Origin: Thiosocius sp963736445
GTDB lineage: Bacteria > Pseudomonadota > Gammaproteobacteria > Chromatiales > Chromatiaceae
Reading direction: 5' to 3'
NCBI GenBank assembly: GCA_963736445.1
Contig: CAVTOY010000016.1
Span: forward strand, 124,001 to 188,000
Length of the DNA: 64,000 nucleotides
Under the pieces are notes generated by a model, which was given only the letters and a program-made list of their open reading frames with translations, searched no databases and was not told where the DNA came from. Made by a program: the position numbers and the translations under genes. Shown here one piece after another: positions 55,768 to 64,000 of the stretch; within the stretch, counting starts at the first letter, position 1, and every line of letters begins with the position of its first letter.

Positions 55768-57564
55768 CTACTCCTGGCCCTGGCGGATCACCAGGGTGCC
55801 ATCCACGGCCGGTTCGACGATCGTCTGGCGGCTACCGTCCGGCCAGGTGATCGACAGCCGGTCTACTCTGTTTGTCTCACCCAGGCCGAAGGTCACCGGC
55901 AGCTCCACCTGCGATAGGTAACTGCGGCTCGGCATCACGCGACGATGCAGCTGCCTGTCTCCGACTGTCAGCACCAGCGCCGCCCCGATCGCCTCGCGGT
56001 TCGGGGGATCGCCGCGCAACACCACCCGCAGCCAATGATTCCCCAGCGACTGGTCATTGCGCAGCAGGCGCGGTGCCCCGTTGTTTTGCGTCAGCAGCAC
56101 ATCGAGGTCGCCATCGCCATCGATGTCCGCATAGGCCGCACCCCGGCCCACGATCGGGGTGGTGAGATCACCCATCATCTCCGGCTTGACCGGCACGAAC
56201 GGTGTGCGGCAGTCGTCGCCGCAGTGCCAGAACAGCTGCGCCGGCTGGGCATGGTGCTGACTCGCCTGCACCTGATGGATCTCGGGCTCCAGATGGCCGT
56301 TGACCTGCAACAGATCGAGCCGACCGTCCAGGTCGTAGTCAAAGAAGAACAGACCGAAGGTCAGCGCGCGGCGCGAGGCGGGCCCGATGCCGGCGATGAT
56401 GGCCTGATCCGACAGCGGCGCGCGCCCGGCCATCGTCAGGTAGAAGGAGCTCATCTCATTGGCGAAGTTGCCGATCGCAATCGCCTGTTCCTCGTCGTTG
56501 AAGATATGCGCGCTGTCGACACCCATTGCGCCGGTCGCGGCACCATTTCGGTCGAAGGCCACACCATAGTCGGTGCCGACCTCTTCGAAACGGCCACCGC
56601 CGAGATTAAGGAACAGAAAGTTCTGCACCGTATCGTTGGCGACGAACAGATCCATCGCACCATCCCGATCGATATCCAGCGGCAGCACCGCCAGGGCCTT
56701 GGCCATCGGCTCGCCGCTCTGCGGGTGCGTAACCTGGATGCCGCTGCTCTGCGATACGTCCTCGAAGCGGCCGTTGCCCAGGTTGCGGTAGAGGTAGGCG
56801 TCGCTGCCGGCATAGGCGGTAGGCGGCCCGTAGGCGCGACCGAGGCCGGTGATCTGGAAGTTAACCTGCCGATCGATGTCCGGCGACCAGGTGACATAGT
56901 TGGCCACGAACAGATCAAGATCGCCGTCCTGGTCGACATCGACAAAGCTGGCCCCGGTGCTCCAGTCCGCCGCACTACCCCCCACCCCGGCCTGTGCAGT
57001 GACATCCCGCAGGCGGCCGTTTTCATTCCGGTAGAGTTGGTTCTCGCCGACCGCCGTTACGAACACATCTGTCCAGCCATCCTGGTCGTAATCGGCGACA
57101 GCCACACCCATGCCGTAGAAACTGTCGGTTGGGGCCGCATCGGCACTGACGTCCTCGAAGCGGCCGGTCCCGTCATTGCGATACAGGCGCAGGGTCGAAG
57201 CGGGATCCGCAGCGACCGACTGGCCCACCAGATTCACGGAATCGACCAGGAGCAGGTCCTGGTCACCATCGTTGTCCAGGTCAAAGAAGGCACCACCGCT
57301 GCCCATGGTCTCGGGCAACAATCGGTCACCCGTGGCGCCATTCCGGTGCACGAAATCGATCCCGACCTGCGCGGTGATATCGGTGAAAGGCGCCGGCGGC
57401 GGCTGCGGCTCCGCGCTGGTGTCCACCCTGACCGGGGCCTCGACCGCTGCGGTCTCGAGGGCCTCGTCCCGGCGTCCGAACCAAAACAGCGACGTGATCC
57501 CAGCCCCCACGCAGATCAGTGCGAAAACGGTCTTGCCTAGCGCACTGGCGGTATCTCTTGACAT
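55768..57564 (-). CDS. CRTAC1 family FG-GAP/ASPIC protein
   Basis: The 598-residue protein has an N-terminal membrane anchor or signal (TVFALICVGAGITSLFWF), then the CRTAC1-type start FTDITAQVGIDFVHRNGATGDRLLPETMGSGGAFFDLDNDGDQDLLLVD. At least six calcium-loop motifs follow (DYDQDGWTD, DVDQDGDLD, DIDRDGAMD, DYDLDGRLD, DIDGDGDLD), forming a seven-bladed propeller, and an ASPIC/UnbV domain at the C-terminus (GAALVLTVGDRQLHRRVMPSRSYLSQ). The role of bacterial members is unknown. It is the first gene of a minus-strand pair and is divergent from the multihaem cytochrome gene, with 147 bases between that should hold both promoters. Confidence 0.9.
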   Translation of the reverse strand: MSRDTASALGKTVFALICVGAGITSLFWFGRRDEALETAAVEAPVRVDTSAEPQPPPAPFTDITAQVGIDFVHRNGATGDRLLPETMGSGGAFFDLDNDGDQDLLLVDSVNLVGQSVAADPASTLRLYRNDGTGRFEDVSADAAPTDSFYGMGVAVADYDQDGWTDVFVTAVGENQLYRNENGRLRDVTAQAGVGGSAADWSTGASFVDVDQDGDLDLFVANYVTWSPDIDRQVNFQITGLGRAYGPPTAYAGSDAYLYRNLGNGRFEDVSQSSGIQVTHPQSGEPMAKALAVLPLDIDRDGAMDLFVANDTVQNFLFLNLGGGRFEEVGTDYGVAFDRNGAATGAMGVDSAHIFNDEEQAIAIGNFANEMSSFYLTMAGRAPLSDQAIIAGIGPASRRALTFGLFFFDYDLDGRLDLLQVNGHLEPEIHQVQASQHHAQPAQLFWHCGDDCRTPFVPVKPEMMGDLTTPIVGRGAAYADIDGDGDLDVLLTQNNGAPRLLRNDQSLGNHWLRVVLRGDPPNREAIGAALVLTVGDRQLHRRVMPSRSYLSQVELPVTFGLGETNRVDRLSITWPDGSRQTIVEPAVDGTLVIRQGQE

Positions 57565-57711
57565 TACAGCTTGTACTCCACAGGGCCGCTAGTGTGCTCA
57601 TGTACTCGACGGTCGATCAACTGCCGCGGGCGAGACCGGATACCATACAGAGAGATCCTATCGGCTTTGGGCACCGGGATTGAAAGGCAATGCAGGACGC
57701 CGCACAACGAC

Positions 57712-60447
57712 ATGACGACTGACAGGCGTCGCAACTCCCTGGTCATGGGACCGGGTCTGCACCGGCTGCTGACCCCAGTATTGCTCCTATTCGGCTTGCT
57801 GGCGCTGAACGGCCTTTACCTGGCGACGGTGACCTGGCTGGAGTGGTCGGACGCTCGCCTGTACCAGGACCTGTTCTACCAGTGGATGTTCCTCGCCCAC
57901 CTGCTGCTCGGCCTGACGCTGCTGCTCCCGGCACTGGTGTTTGGCATCCTTCACCTGCGCAGGGCCTGGCACAGCCCCAATCGCCGCGCGGTCCGCTTCG
58001 GCCTGACCCTGTTCCTACTGGCCCTGCTGCTGCTTGTCAGCGGCCTGTTGCTGGTCCGGTTCGATTTCTTTCAGCTGCGCGACCCGCTCGTTCGTGATCC
58101 GCTGTACTGGCTGCACCTGGGTGGCGGTCTGCTGGTGATCGGTCTGTTCGTGCTGCACCGGCGCGCCGGCACCCGGCTGAACTGGCGCCTGGGTGCCGGC
58201 TGGAGCCTCGCCGCGGGCCTTGGCCTGCTCGCCACGCTGGCGGTGTTGAAGTTCGAGAACCGTGCCGTCGACATCCAGCTGGCCGATGCCGAGCGACCCT
58301 TCCCACCCGCGCTGCTGCAGGTCAGCGGCACCCAGTCCATCGAACCCGATGTGCTGATGCGCGACACCTACTGCGAGGAATGTCACAGCGACGTGCACAA
58401 GCAATGGTCGGAGAGCGCGCATCGTTTCAGCTCGTTCAACAACCCCGCCTACCGCGCCAGCGTGATGGAGACCATGCAGGTGATGCGTGAGCGTGATGGT
58501 GATCACCAACAGGCCCGCCTGTGTGCCGGCTGTCACGACCTGGTACCGCTGCTGTCCGGCCGCTTCGACCGCGCCGACTTCGACCCGGACACCGACCCTA
58601 CGGCCCAGGCCGGTCTGACCTGCACCGTCTGCCACGCGATCTCCAGCGTCGACAGCCCGCGCGGCAACGCCGACTTCTCCGTCACACTGCCAAAGCACTA
58701 CCCGTTCGTCGACAGCGACAACACGCTGCTGCAGTGGCTCAACCGACAGCTGATCAAGGCCAAGCCGGCGTTTCACCAACAGACCTTTCTGAAGCCGGTG
58801 CACCGCAGTGCCGAGTTCTGCGCCGGCTGCCACAAGGTCCACCTGCCCGAGAGCTTCAACGGCTACAAGTGGCTGCGCGGTCAGAACCACTATGATTCGT
58901 TCGCGTTGTCGGGGGTCTCCGGACAGGGGTCATCGAGTTTCTATTACCCAACGCAGGCAGTTAAGAAGTGTGCCCAGTGCCATATGCCGCTGACCGCCTC
59001 GGACGACTTCGGCGCCAGCCGGTTCGACGACAGCGGCGAACTGACGGTCCACAATCACCTGTTCCCCGCCGCCAACACCGCGCTGCCGCATTGGCGCCAG
59101 GCGCCCGAATGGGTGAATGAAAGCCATCGTGAGTTCATGCAGCGCGCGCTGCGCGTCGACCTGTTCGGCATCAAGCAGGACGGCGACATCAGCGGCGCGT
59201 TGACGGCGCCACTGCGCCCCGAGGTGCCGGTACTCGAACCCGGACGGCGGTACCTGCTCGAGGTGGTGGTACGCACTGTCGGCATGGGCCACCTGTTCAC
59301 CGAGGGCACGGCGGATTCGAACCAGGTCTGGATCGAGCTGATTGCGCGGCAGGGCGAGCGCATCATCGGCCACAGCGGCGCGATGGGCGACGAAGGAGAG
59401 GTCGACCCCTGGGCCTATTTCCTCAATGCCTATGTGCTCGACCAGCAGGGCAAACGCATCGACCGGCGCAATGCGCAAGACATCCTCACCCCGCTGTACA
59501 ACCACCAGATCCCGCCGGGCGCGGCCGACGTGGTGCACTACGCGCTCGACCTGCCGGCGGACATCAGCGGTCCGGTCGACATCGAGGTGCGCGTGCACTA
59601 TCGCAAGTTCGACACCACCTATCTGCGCTTCATCCAGGGCGAGGAATTCAAGCGCAACGACCTGCCTGTTACGCTGCTCGCCAGCGACCATGTCCGTTTT
59701 CCGACCAGCGAAGGACACAATGACCTGACCCAGGCCATGCCCAAGATCCCCGATTGGGAGCGCTGGAACGACTACGGCATCGGCCTGTTGCGCAAGGGCC
59801 GCCTCGGCGAGCTGCGCCAGGCCGAGGCGGCGTTCAAACAGGTGGAGCAGACTGGGCGTGGCGACGGCCCGGTCAACCTGGCGCGCGTCTATCTGAAGGA
59901 AGGGCGACTGGACGAGGCCAGCGAGGCCCTGCGCCGCAGTCTAGAGGCCGACCCGCCCGCCCCGCCCTGGGTGGTGACCTGGCTGACCGGGCAGGTCAAC
60001 GAACAGAATGGCTTTCTGGACGAGGCGATCGCCGACTACCGGCGCGTGCTGCGCAGCGATTTCCCCGACGCGGCCGCGCGCGGCATGGACTTCGGCCGCG
60101 ACTACCGCGTGATCAACGCGCTGGGTCGGGCCTTGTTCGAGCGGGCCAAGATGGCGCGCGGGACTTCACGTACCGCGGAACGCGACGCCCTGCTGCGCGA
60201 GGCGGCGGGCACCTTCCGCCGGACCCTGGAGCTCGATCCCGAGAACCTGACCGCGCACTACAATCTCGACCAGATCCTGCGTCTGCTGGACGAACCGGAA
60301 CAGGCCGCGCAACACGCCCGCCAGTACGAGCGCTTCCGGCCCGACAACAACGCCCAGGAGCGGGTGGTCGCCTTGCACCGCAGCCGAAATCCTGCCGCAG
60401 ACCATGCCGCCGAGGCGGTCGCGATCTACGTGCTGCATAGCCAATGA
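57712..60447 (+). CDS. Membrane multihaem cytochrome c with TPR tail
   Basis: The 911-residue protein starts with about four hydrophobic helices (residues 18-190), then a periplasmic cytochrome c554-like part with five CxxCH haem sites: CEECH (221), CAGCH (270), CTVCH (304), CAGCH (370) and CAQCH (420). A beta-rich region follows, and the C-terminal 200 residues are TPR repeats (AEAAFKQVEQTGRGDGPVNLARVYLKEGRLDEASEALRRSLEADPP). It probably takes part in electron transfer between the quinone pool and periplasmic or surface partners. The ATG at 57712 gives the expected basic start before helix 1. It is divergent from the CRTAC1 gene. Confidence 0.88.
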   Translation: MTTDRRRNSLVMGPGLHRLLTPVLLLFGLLALNGLYLATVTWLEWSDARLYQDLFYQWMFLAHLLLGLTLLLPALVFGILHLRRAWHSPNRRAVRFGLTLFLLALLLLVSGLLLVRFDFFQLRDPLVRDPLYWLHLGGGLLVIGLFVLHRRAGTRLNWRLGAGWSLAAGLGLLATLAVLKFENRAVDIQLADAERPFPPALLQVSGTQSIEPDVLMRDTYCEECHSDVHKQWSESAHRFSSFNNPAYRASVMETMQVMRERDGDHQQARLCAGCHDLVPLLSGRFDRADFDPDTDPTAQAGLTCTVCHAISSVDSPRGNADFSVTLPKHYPFVDSDNTLLQWLNRQLIKAKPAFHQQTFLKPVHRSAEFCAGCHKVHLPESFNGYKWLRGQNHYDSFALSGVSGQGSSSFYYPTQAVKKCAQCHMPLTASDDFGASRFDDSGELTVHNHLFPAANTALPHWRQAPEWVNESHREFMQRALRVDLFGIKQDGDISGALTAPLRPEVPVLEPGRRYLLEVVVRTVGMGHLFTEGTADSNQVWIELIARQGERIIGHSGAMGDEGEVDPWAYFLNAYVLDQQGKRIDRRNAQDILTPLYNHQIPPGAADVVHYALDLPADISGPVDIEVRVHYRKFDTTYLRFIQGEEFKRNDLPVTLLASDHVRFPTSEGHNDLTQAMPKIPDWERWNDYGIGLLRKGRLGELRQAEAAFKQVEQTGRGDGPVNLARVYLKEGRLDEASEALRRSLEADPPAPPWVVTWLTGQVNEQNGFLDEAIADYRRVLRSDFPDAAARGMDFGRDYRVINALGRALFERAKMARGTSRTAERDALLREAAGTFRRTLELDPENLTAHYNLDQILRLLDEPEQAAQHARQYERFRPDNNAQERVVALHRSRNPAADHAAEAVAIYVLHSQ

Positions 60448-60591
60448 GCATGTCAGTTTTTTTAACACCGTCCACGTCGCCAGCGGGGCCTCGGCATGTT
60501 TATGCTATTTTCAACAATCACTTACATATTATGGCGCGACTCTTGCCAGTGCTTAGAGACAGATGAAATTTGCCACCGTCAGGAAAAAACA

Positions 60592-61107
60592 ATGAAGATC
60601 GTATCGAAGCTCCGCATTATCTTATTTTCCACCTTTTGCCTGGCCGCTAGCGGCGTCCTCGCTATCCCGGTTGTCTTGAACTTGCTCACCGACAATTTCG
60701 GCGGCGAGACTTCGTTCACGATGGACACGGCCCCCTCGACTGGCCCTATTGCCTACGATTCATTCACCGGGGCTGAAAGCTCTCCGGGTTCGCTTTCCGA
60801 CGGTATCGCTGATATCGGCGACCTGGTCAGCGCGACGGCCTATACATTCACCTGGGACCTCTTAGACGGCGACTATGAATTCACCCTCTTGGACTCCTTC
60901 GGCGACGGCATCTGCTGCAGCTTCGGGGCCGGGAATTATTCCCTCGCGGTCGACGGCGAGGTCGTTGGCTCAGGCGGCGAATTCGCATTCGAGGAGGCCA
61001 CTAGCTTCACCGTTGAGGGCAACGCGGTACCGCTGCCGGCGACGCTCGCGCTGCTGGGCCTGGGCCTGGCCGGCCTCGGCTGGTCGCGTCGCTGCACAAG
61101 CCGTTAA
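60592..61107 (+). CDS. PEP-CTERM sorting domain protein
   Basis: The 171-residue protein has a signal peptide (LRIILFSTFCLAASGVLA), a small beta-rich domain with DNFGGETSFTMDTAP and LLDSFGDGICCSFGAGNYSLAVDG, and a C-terminal PEP-CTERM signal VPLPATLALLGLGLAGLGWSRR (motif, helix, basic end). Such proteins are exported, processed by an exosortase and placed in the envelope or matrix. No exosortase gene is in the window. ATG 60592 has AGGAAAAAACA upstream. A strong terminator follows 29 bases after the stop. AT-richer 5' sequence sets it apart from neighbours. Confidence 0.88.
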   Translation: MKIVSKLRIILFSTFCLAASGVLAIPVVLNLLTDNFGGETSFTMDTAPSTGPIAYDSFTGAESSPGSLSDGIADIGDLVSATAYTFTWDLLDGDYEFTLLDSFGDGICCSFGAGNYSLAVDGEVVGSGGEFAFEEATSFTVEGNAVPLPATLALLGLGLAGLGWSRRCTSR

Positions 61108-61136
61108 AGTTCGAACGACGATAGGTCGACAAACGG

Positions 61137-61168
61137 GGGACCCGGCTCGAGCCGGGTCCCTCTTTTTA
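61137..61168 (+). terminator. Rho-independent terminator after PEP-CTERM gene
   Basis: A perfect ten-base stem (GGGACCCGGC with GCCGGGTCCC, loop TCGA) is followed by TCTTTTTATT. It ends the PEP-CTERM transcript 15 bases before the next gene, so the TPR genes beyond need their own promoter or readthrough. Confidence 0.93.
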
Positions 61169-61182
61169 TTTCTCGAGCCCGG

Positions 61183-62676
61183 ATGATGAAGCGCCGCCTG
61201 CACCCCCTCCCTGTCTTCGGGTTCCTGGCCCTGATGTTGGGCCTACTCACGGCCTGCAGCCCAATCCCGCCCGCGGACCTCCCGTCGCTCCCCGAGGTAA
61301 TTTTCGAGGATGCCCTGCCGGTGATCCGCGAGCAGGTTGACGAATACCTGGCCAAGGCCAGGGCCCAGCCGCCGAACGCCTTCGCCAACGGCCGGCTGGG
61401 GATGGTACTCGCGACCTACGACCGCTTCGACGCCGCCCTGGTCGCCAATGAGCGCGCCGCTCTGCTCGCCCCGCAGGACTACCGCTGGCCCTACCTGCGG
61501 GGCCATGTCCTTGGTTTCCAGGGCCGGTCCGCAGAGGCGGTCGCGGCGCTGCGCAAGGCCCAGGCCCTGAATCCACAACACCCGCACATACGGATCGAGC
61601 TGGCCAATCAGCTGCAGGCGACCGGCAGGCTCGAGGAAAGCCGCGGGCTGTACGAGGACGTCATCGCCGAAGACCCGAAGCTGCTGCGCGCCCACTTCGG
61701 CCTGGGACGACTGTGCGCGCGCGCGGGCGATCTCGAGGGCGCCGCGGCCAGTCTGCGCGCTGCACTGGCCATCGATGAGCGCATCGGCGAGGTCCACTAC
61801 GCCCTGGCCCAGGCCCTGCGGCGTCTTGGCGACGAGGCCGCCGCTGCGCGACACCTCGCCCTCTCCGAACGTTACGGTACGCGCAAGGCGCGTGAGCACG
61901 ACCCGGCACTGGCGGCGCTCGGCGCGCTGCACCGAGGTGACCGGCCGCATATGGTCCTGGCCAAGCGCCTGGTTGTCGAAGGGCGCAAAGAGGAGGCGGT
62001 GACCGCGCTGCATCGCGCCCTGGCCGCCAATCCGCGAAACGACTCGGCTCACACCCACCTGATCTGGCTCTATGGCCTCGCCGGGCGACCCGAAGAGGCG
62101 GAGCAACACTACCGTCAGGCCCTGGCCATCAACCCTGACAATGCCCAGCTGCACTTCAACTGGGGGCACCTGCTGCGCCAATCGGGACGCTACGTCGAGG
62201 CGGGAAAGGTCCTGGCCCGCGCCGTCGAGCTGGATCCGGGGCTCGCCGACGCCCATGCGCAACTCGGGTTCGTGCTGCAGCAACTTGGGCGCCAACAGGA
62301 AGCTATGGCGAGTTACCGGCAGGCCCTGCGTCTGGACCCGGGACAGCGTAACGCCCGCTACCTGCTCGGCGACGCCCTTGCACGGCAGGGTCTGCTCGAC
62401 GAGGCCATCGCGCAGCTCCGGCAGTGCATGGAGCCCGTGGACGGCCGCACACCGGTCTATCTGCGTACCCTCGCCGCGGCCTACCTGCAGCAGGGCGACG
62501 CCTCATCCGCCCGTGCCGCGCTGCAGCGCGCCCAGAGTATTGCGCTGCGCCTCGGCAACCAGGGCCTGGCCCAGGCCGTGGAGGCTGACCTGCACCGGCT
62601 GGTGGCCGTAGCGGTGCCGGGCGAGGCACCCGCACAGTCGAGCGCTGCGGGACAGGCCGCCGGGGACATGCCTTGA
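61183..62676 (+). CDS. TPR repeat lipoprotein
   Basis: The 497-residue protein starts MMKRRLHPLPVFGFLALMLGLLTACSP with lipobox LTAC and then consists almost wholly of TPR repeats (ALRKAQALNPQHPHIRIELANQLQATGR, HYRQALAINPDNAQLHFNWGHLLRQSGR, SYRQALRLDPGQRNARYLLGDALARQG). It is probably a periplasmic or outer-membrane scaffold. It shares N-terminal features (VIREQVD..., DYRWPYLRGH) with the next gene, so the two are tandem paralogues. Its TGA stop overlaps the TTG start of that gene. The ATG at 61183 and the ATG one codon later are equally possible. Confidence 0.9.
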   Translation: MMKRRLHPLPVFGFLALMLGLLTACSPIPPADLPSLPEVIFEDALPVIREQVDEYLAKARAQPPNAFANGRLGMVLATYDRFDAALVANERAALLAPQDYRWPYLRGHVLGFQGRSAEAVAALRKAQALNPQHPHIRIELANQLQATGRLEESRGLYEDVIAEDPKLLRAHFGLGRLCARAGDLEGAAASLRAALAIDERIGEVHYALAQALRRLGDEAAAARHLALSERYGTRKAREHDPALAALGALHRGDRPHMVLAKRLVVEGRKEEAVTALHRALAANPRNDSAHTHLIWLYGLAGRPEEAEQHYRQALAINPDNAQLHFNWGHLLRQSGRYVEAGKVLARAVELDPGLADAHAQLGFVLQQLGRQQEAMASYRQALRLDPGQRNARYLLGDALARQGLLDEAIAQLRQCMEPVDGRTPVYLRTLAAAYLQQGDASSARAALQRAQSIALRLGNQGLAQAVEADLHRLVAVAVPGEAPAQSSAAGQAAGDMP

Positions 62677-64000
62677 ACCGCCGGCTGTGGAGCCTTTGCG
62701 CCCTGCTCTGGCTTTGCACCCTGTTCACCGGCTGTGACACAAATTCACCACCGCCGGCGCTGCCGCCGCCGCAGCAGCTGGTGTCCGCCGGGATGCTGGA
62801 ACCGGTGCGCGCACAGATTGACTCGGCTTGGCGAGCGGCACAGGCGGCGCCCAAAGACGCCGCCGTCAGCGGTGCGCTGGGCATGGTGCTGTCGGCCTAC
62901 GGCCAGTCCGAGCACGCCCGCACCTGTTATCTGCGGGCCCGGCTTCTGGACCCGCAGGACTTCCGCTGGCCCTACTACGAAGCGGTCTCGCTGAGTGACC
63001 TCGGGCGCACCGAGGAGGCGATCGAGGTCATGAAGGATGCCCTGGCCCTGCGCGCGGACCATGCAGAGGCCCAGCTGCGGCTGGCCGGCTGGCTGGCCGC
63101 GTCTCAGGATCCTGCTCAGGCGCGTTTGCTCTATGAAACCGTGCTGTCGTCCGATCCGCGCCGGGCCGAGGCCCACCTTGGGCTCGCCAGGCTGTTGATG
63201 TCACGGGGTGACGCCCAAACCGCCGTGCCTCACCTGCGGGCGGCATTAGACAGCGATTGGCAGATCGGCGAGGTGCACTACACGCTGTCGCGTGCACTGC
63301 GGGCCCTGGGCGACCCTACCGGCGCCGAGCAGCATGCGACCCTGTTCCGGCGCTTCGAGGGAAGACGCCTGCACCTCATCGATCCGCTGGTCATGGCGGT
63401 CATGGAACTCAATCTGGGCGACAAGCCCCATCTCACCCGCGCTAACTGGTACCTGGAGCGGGGACAGTTGGGCGGGGCCGCTGCGGCGCTGGAGCAGGCC
63501 TTGGCCATCAACCCAGACAACCCGCCCGCGCGTCTCGACCTGATGGAGGTCTATGCGCGAATGGGGCGCCAGGCCCTGGCTGCTGCGCAGTACGGCGCCG
63601 CAATCGCACAGGCCCCAAACGACCCTGAGTCGCACCTGCGCTGGGCACGCCTGCAGCGCCAGGCCCTGGACTATGCGGGCGCGGCCACGACCTTCGCCCG
63701 CGCCCTGGCGCTGCAGCCCGAGCGGCCGGACATACTGGCGGAACTCGGCTTCGTCCTGGAGCAGCAGCGACACACCGACCAAGCGACCGAACGTTACCGT
63801 GAGGCCCTGGCGCTCGACCCACACCTGTCCGCCGCACATGCCGGCCTGGGACGACTGCTGTGGGCCGCGGACGACCCTGCCGCGGCCGTCCCGCACCTGG
63901 AGCGGGCCGCAAAGGCACCTAATGCCGAGCGCGTTCGTCTGCTGTATATGCTGGCGCTGGCCTACCGCGCCACCGGGCGGACGGATCTCGCGCGCGAGGC
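62673..64000 (+). CDS. TPR repeat lipoprotein (3' truncated by window)
   Basis: A TTG at 62673, overlapping the preceding TGA in TTGA, starts NRRLWSLCALLWLCTLFTGCDTN, a lipoprotein signal with lipobox FTGC. The frame stays open to the window end (at least 442 codons). TPR repeats are visible throughout (YETVLSSDPRRAEAHLGLARLLMSRGD, AAALEQALAINPDNPPARLDLMEVYARMGR, RYREALALDPHLSAAHAGLGRLL). The N-terminal part matches the preceding protein (PQDFRWPYYEAVSLSDLGRTEEAIEVM). It has no nearby ATG, so the TTG start is inferred from the lipoprotein signal and the overlap. Confidence 0.85.
   Translation, partial: MNRRLWSLCALLWLCTLFTGCDTNSPPPALPPPQQLVSAGMLEPVRAQIDSAWRAAQAAPKDAAVSGALGMVLSAYGQSEHARTCYLRARLLDPQDFRWPYYEAVSLSDLGRTEEAIEVMKDALALRADHAEAQLRLAGWLAASQDPAQARLLYETVLSSDPRRAEAHLGLARLLMSRGDAQTAVPHLRAALDSDWQIGEVHYTLSRALRALGDPTGAEQHATLFRRFEGRRLHLIDPLVMAVMELNLGDKPHLTRANWYLERGQLGGAAAALEQALAINPDNPPARLDLMEVYARMGRQALAAAQYGAAIAQAPNDPESHLRWARLQRQALDYAGAATTFARALALQPERPDILAELGFVLEQQRHTDQATERYREALALDPHLSAAHAGLGRLLWAADDPAAAVPHLERAAKAPNAERVRLLYMLALAYRATGRTDLARE

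Noticed and set aside
53975..57540. Very long open frames on the plus strand (648 and 531 codons) opposite the FG-GAP genes
   Set aside because: They are shadows of GC-rich codon use: they lack family features, while the minus-strand frames have signal peptides, TPR and calcium-loop motifs.

Overview
The window is a GC-rich chromosomal segment from a gammaproteobacterium. Gene content and order point to the Chromatiales/Ectothiorhodospiraceae-like part of that class, but no rRNA or other decisive marker is present, so the placement is an inference. Supporting signs are the complete rnfABCDGE-nth operon followed by a DUF1841 gene, the prkA-yeaH-spoVR operon, succinyl-type metA, Mrp/ApbC, a cytochrome b561-yceI pair, multihaem cytochrome c and a PEP-CTERM protein. 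No tRNA, rRNA, CRISPR array or transposase gene was found.

Layout. 0-7.9 kb holds housekeeping genes: the 3' part of a DsbD/ScsB thiol-disulfide transporter with a redoxin, pyruvate kinase, ApbC/Mrp with a clear terminator, MetG and a HAD phosphatase. 8-12.8 kb is the minus-strand stress operon prkA-yeaH-spoVR. 13.9-19.7 kb is rnfABCDGE-nth, interrupted between rnfD and rnfG by palindromic repeats that even supply the rnfG start codon. 20.6-22.8 kb is a compact RiPP operon: a Cys-repeat precursor (HvfA-like), an MNIO/DUF692 enzyme (HvfB) and a DUF2063 partner (HvfC), probably making a copper-binding modified peptide. 22.9-29.3 kb carries metA with an unknown P-loop ATPase, a metallo-beta-lactamase-fold hydrolase, an MFS exporter, cytochrome b561 with YceI, and an NlpC/P60 lipoprotein. 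29.8-36.6 kb carries glycogen phosphorylase, a phytase-like exported esterase, an acetyl-esterase-type hydrolase and an unusual cNMP-cNMP-PlsC fusion.

36.8-41.2 kb is an RND efflux operon broken by five frameshifts, followed by an exported MsrA-MsrB fusion, an HDOD protein, a short divergent pyrophosphatase and a double-thioredoxin protein. 45-52.3 kb is a rearranged zone: a copy of a nitrilase locus from which the ORF has been cleanly deleted, an N-terminally short diguanylate cyclase, a haem-domain protein, a GGDEF-EAL protein, the intact nitrilase, and a Fic gene that has lost its catalytic core.

52.4-64 kb is a coherent accessory module of exported proteins: a TPR/FG-GAP lipoprotein, a CRTAC1-type FG-GAP/ASPIC protein, a five-haem membrane cytochrome with TPR tail, a PEP-CTERM protein and two tandem TPR lipoproteins, the last cut by the window end. 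It looks like an envelope redox or surface system of unknown substrate.

Cutting across these regions, at least four palindromic elements and several half-sites share CTAG-starting ends of the type CTAGCCTG/CTAGCCCG. Several sit exactly on gene 3' ends, so that the stop codon TAG lies inside the repeat end.
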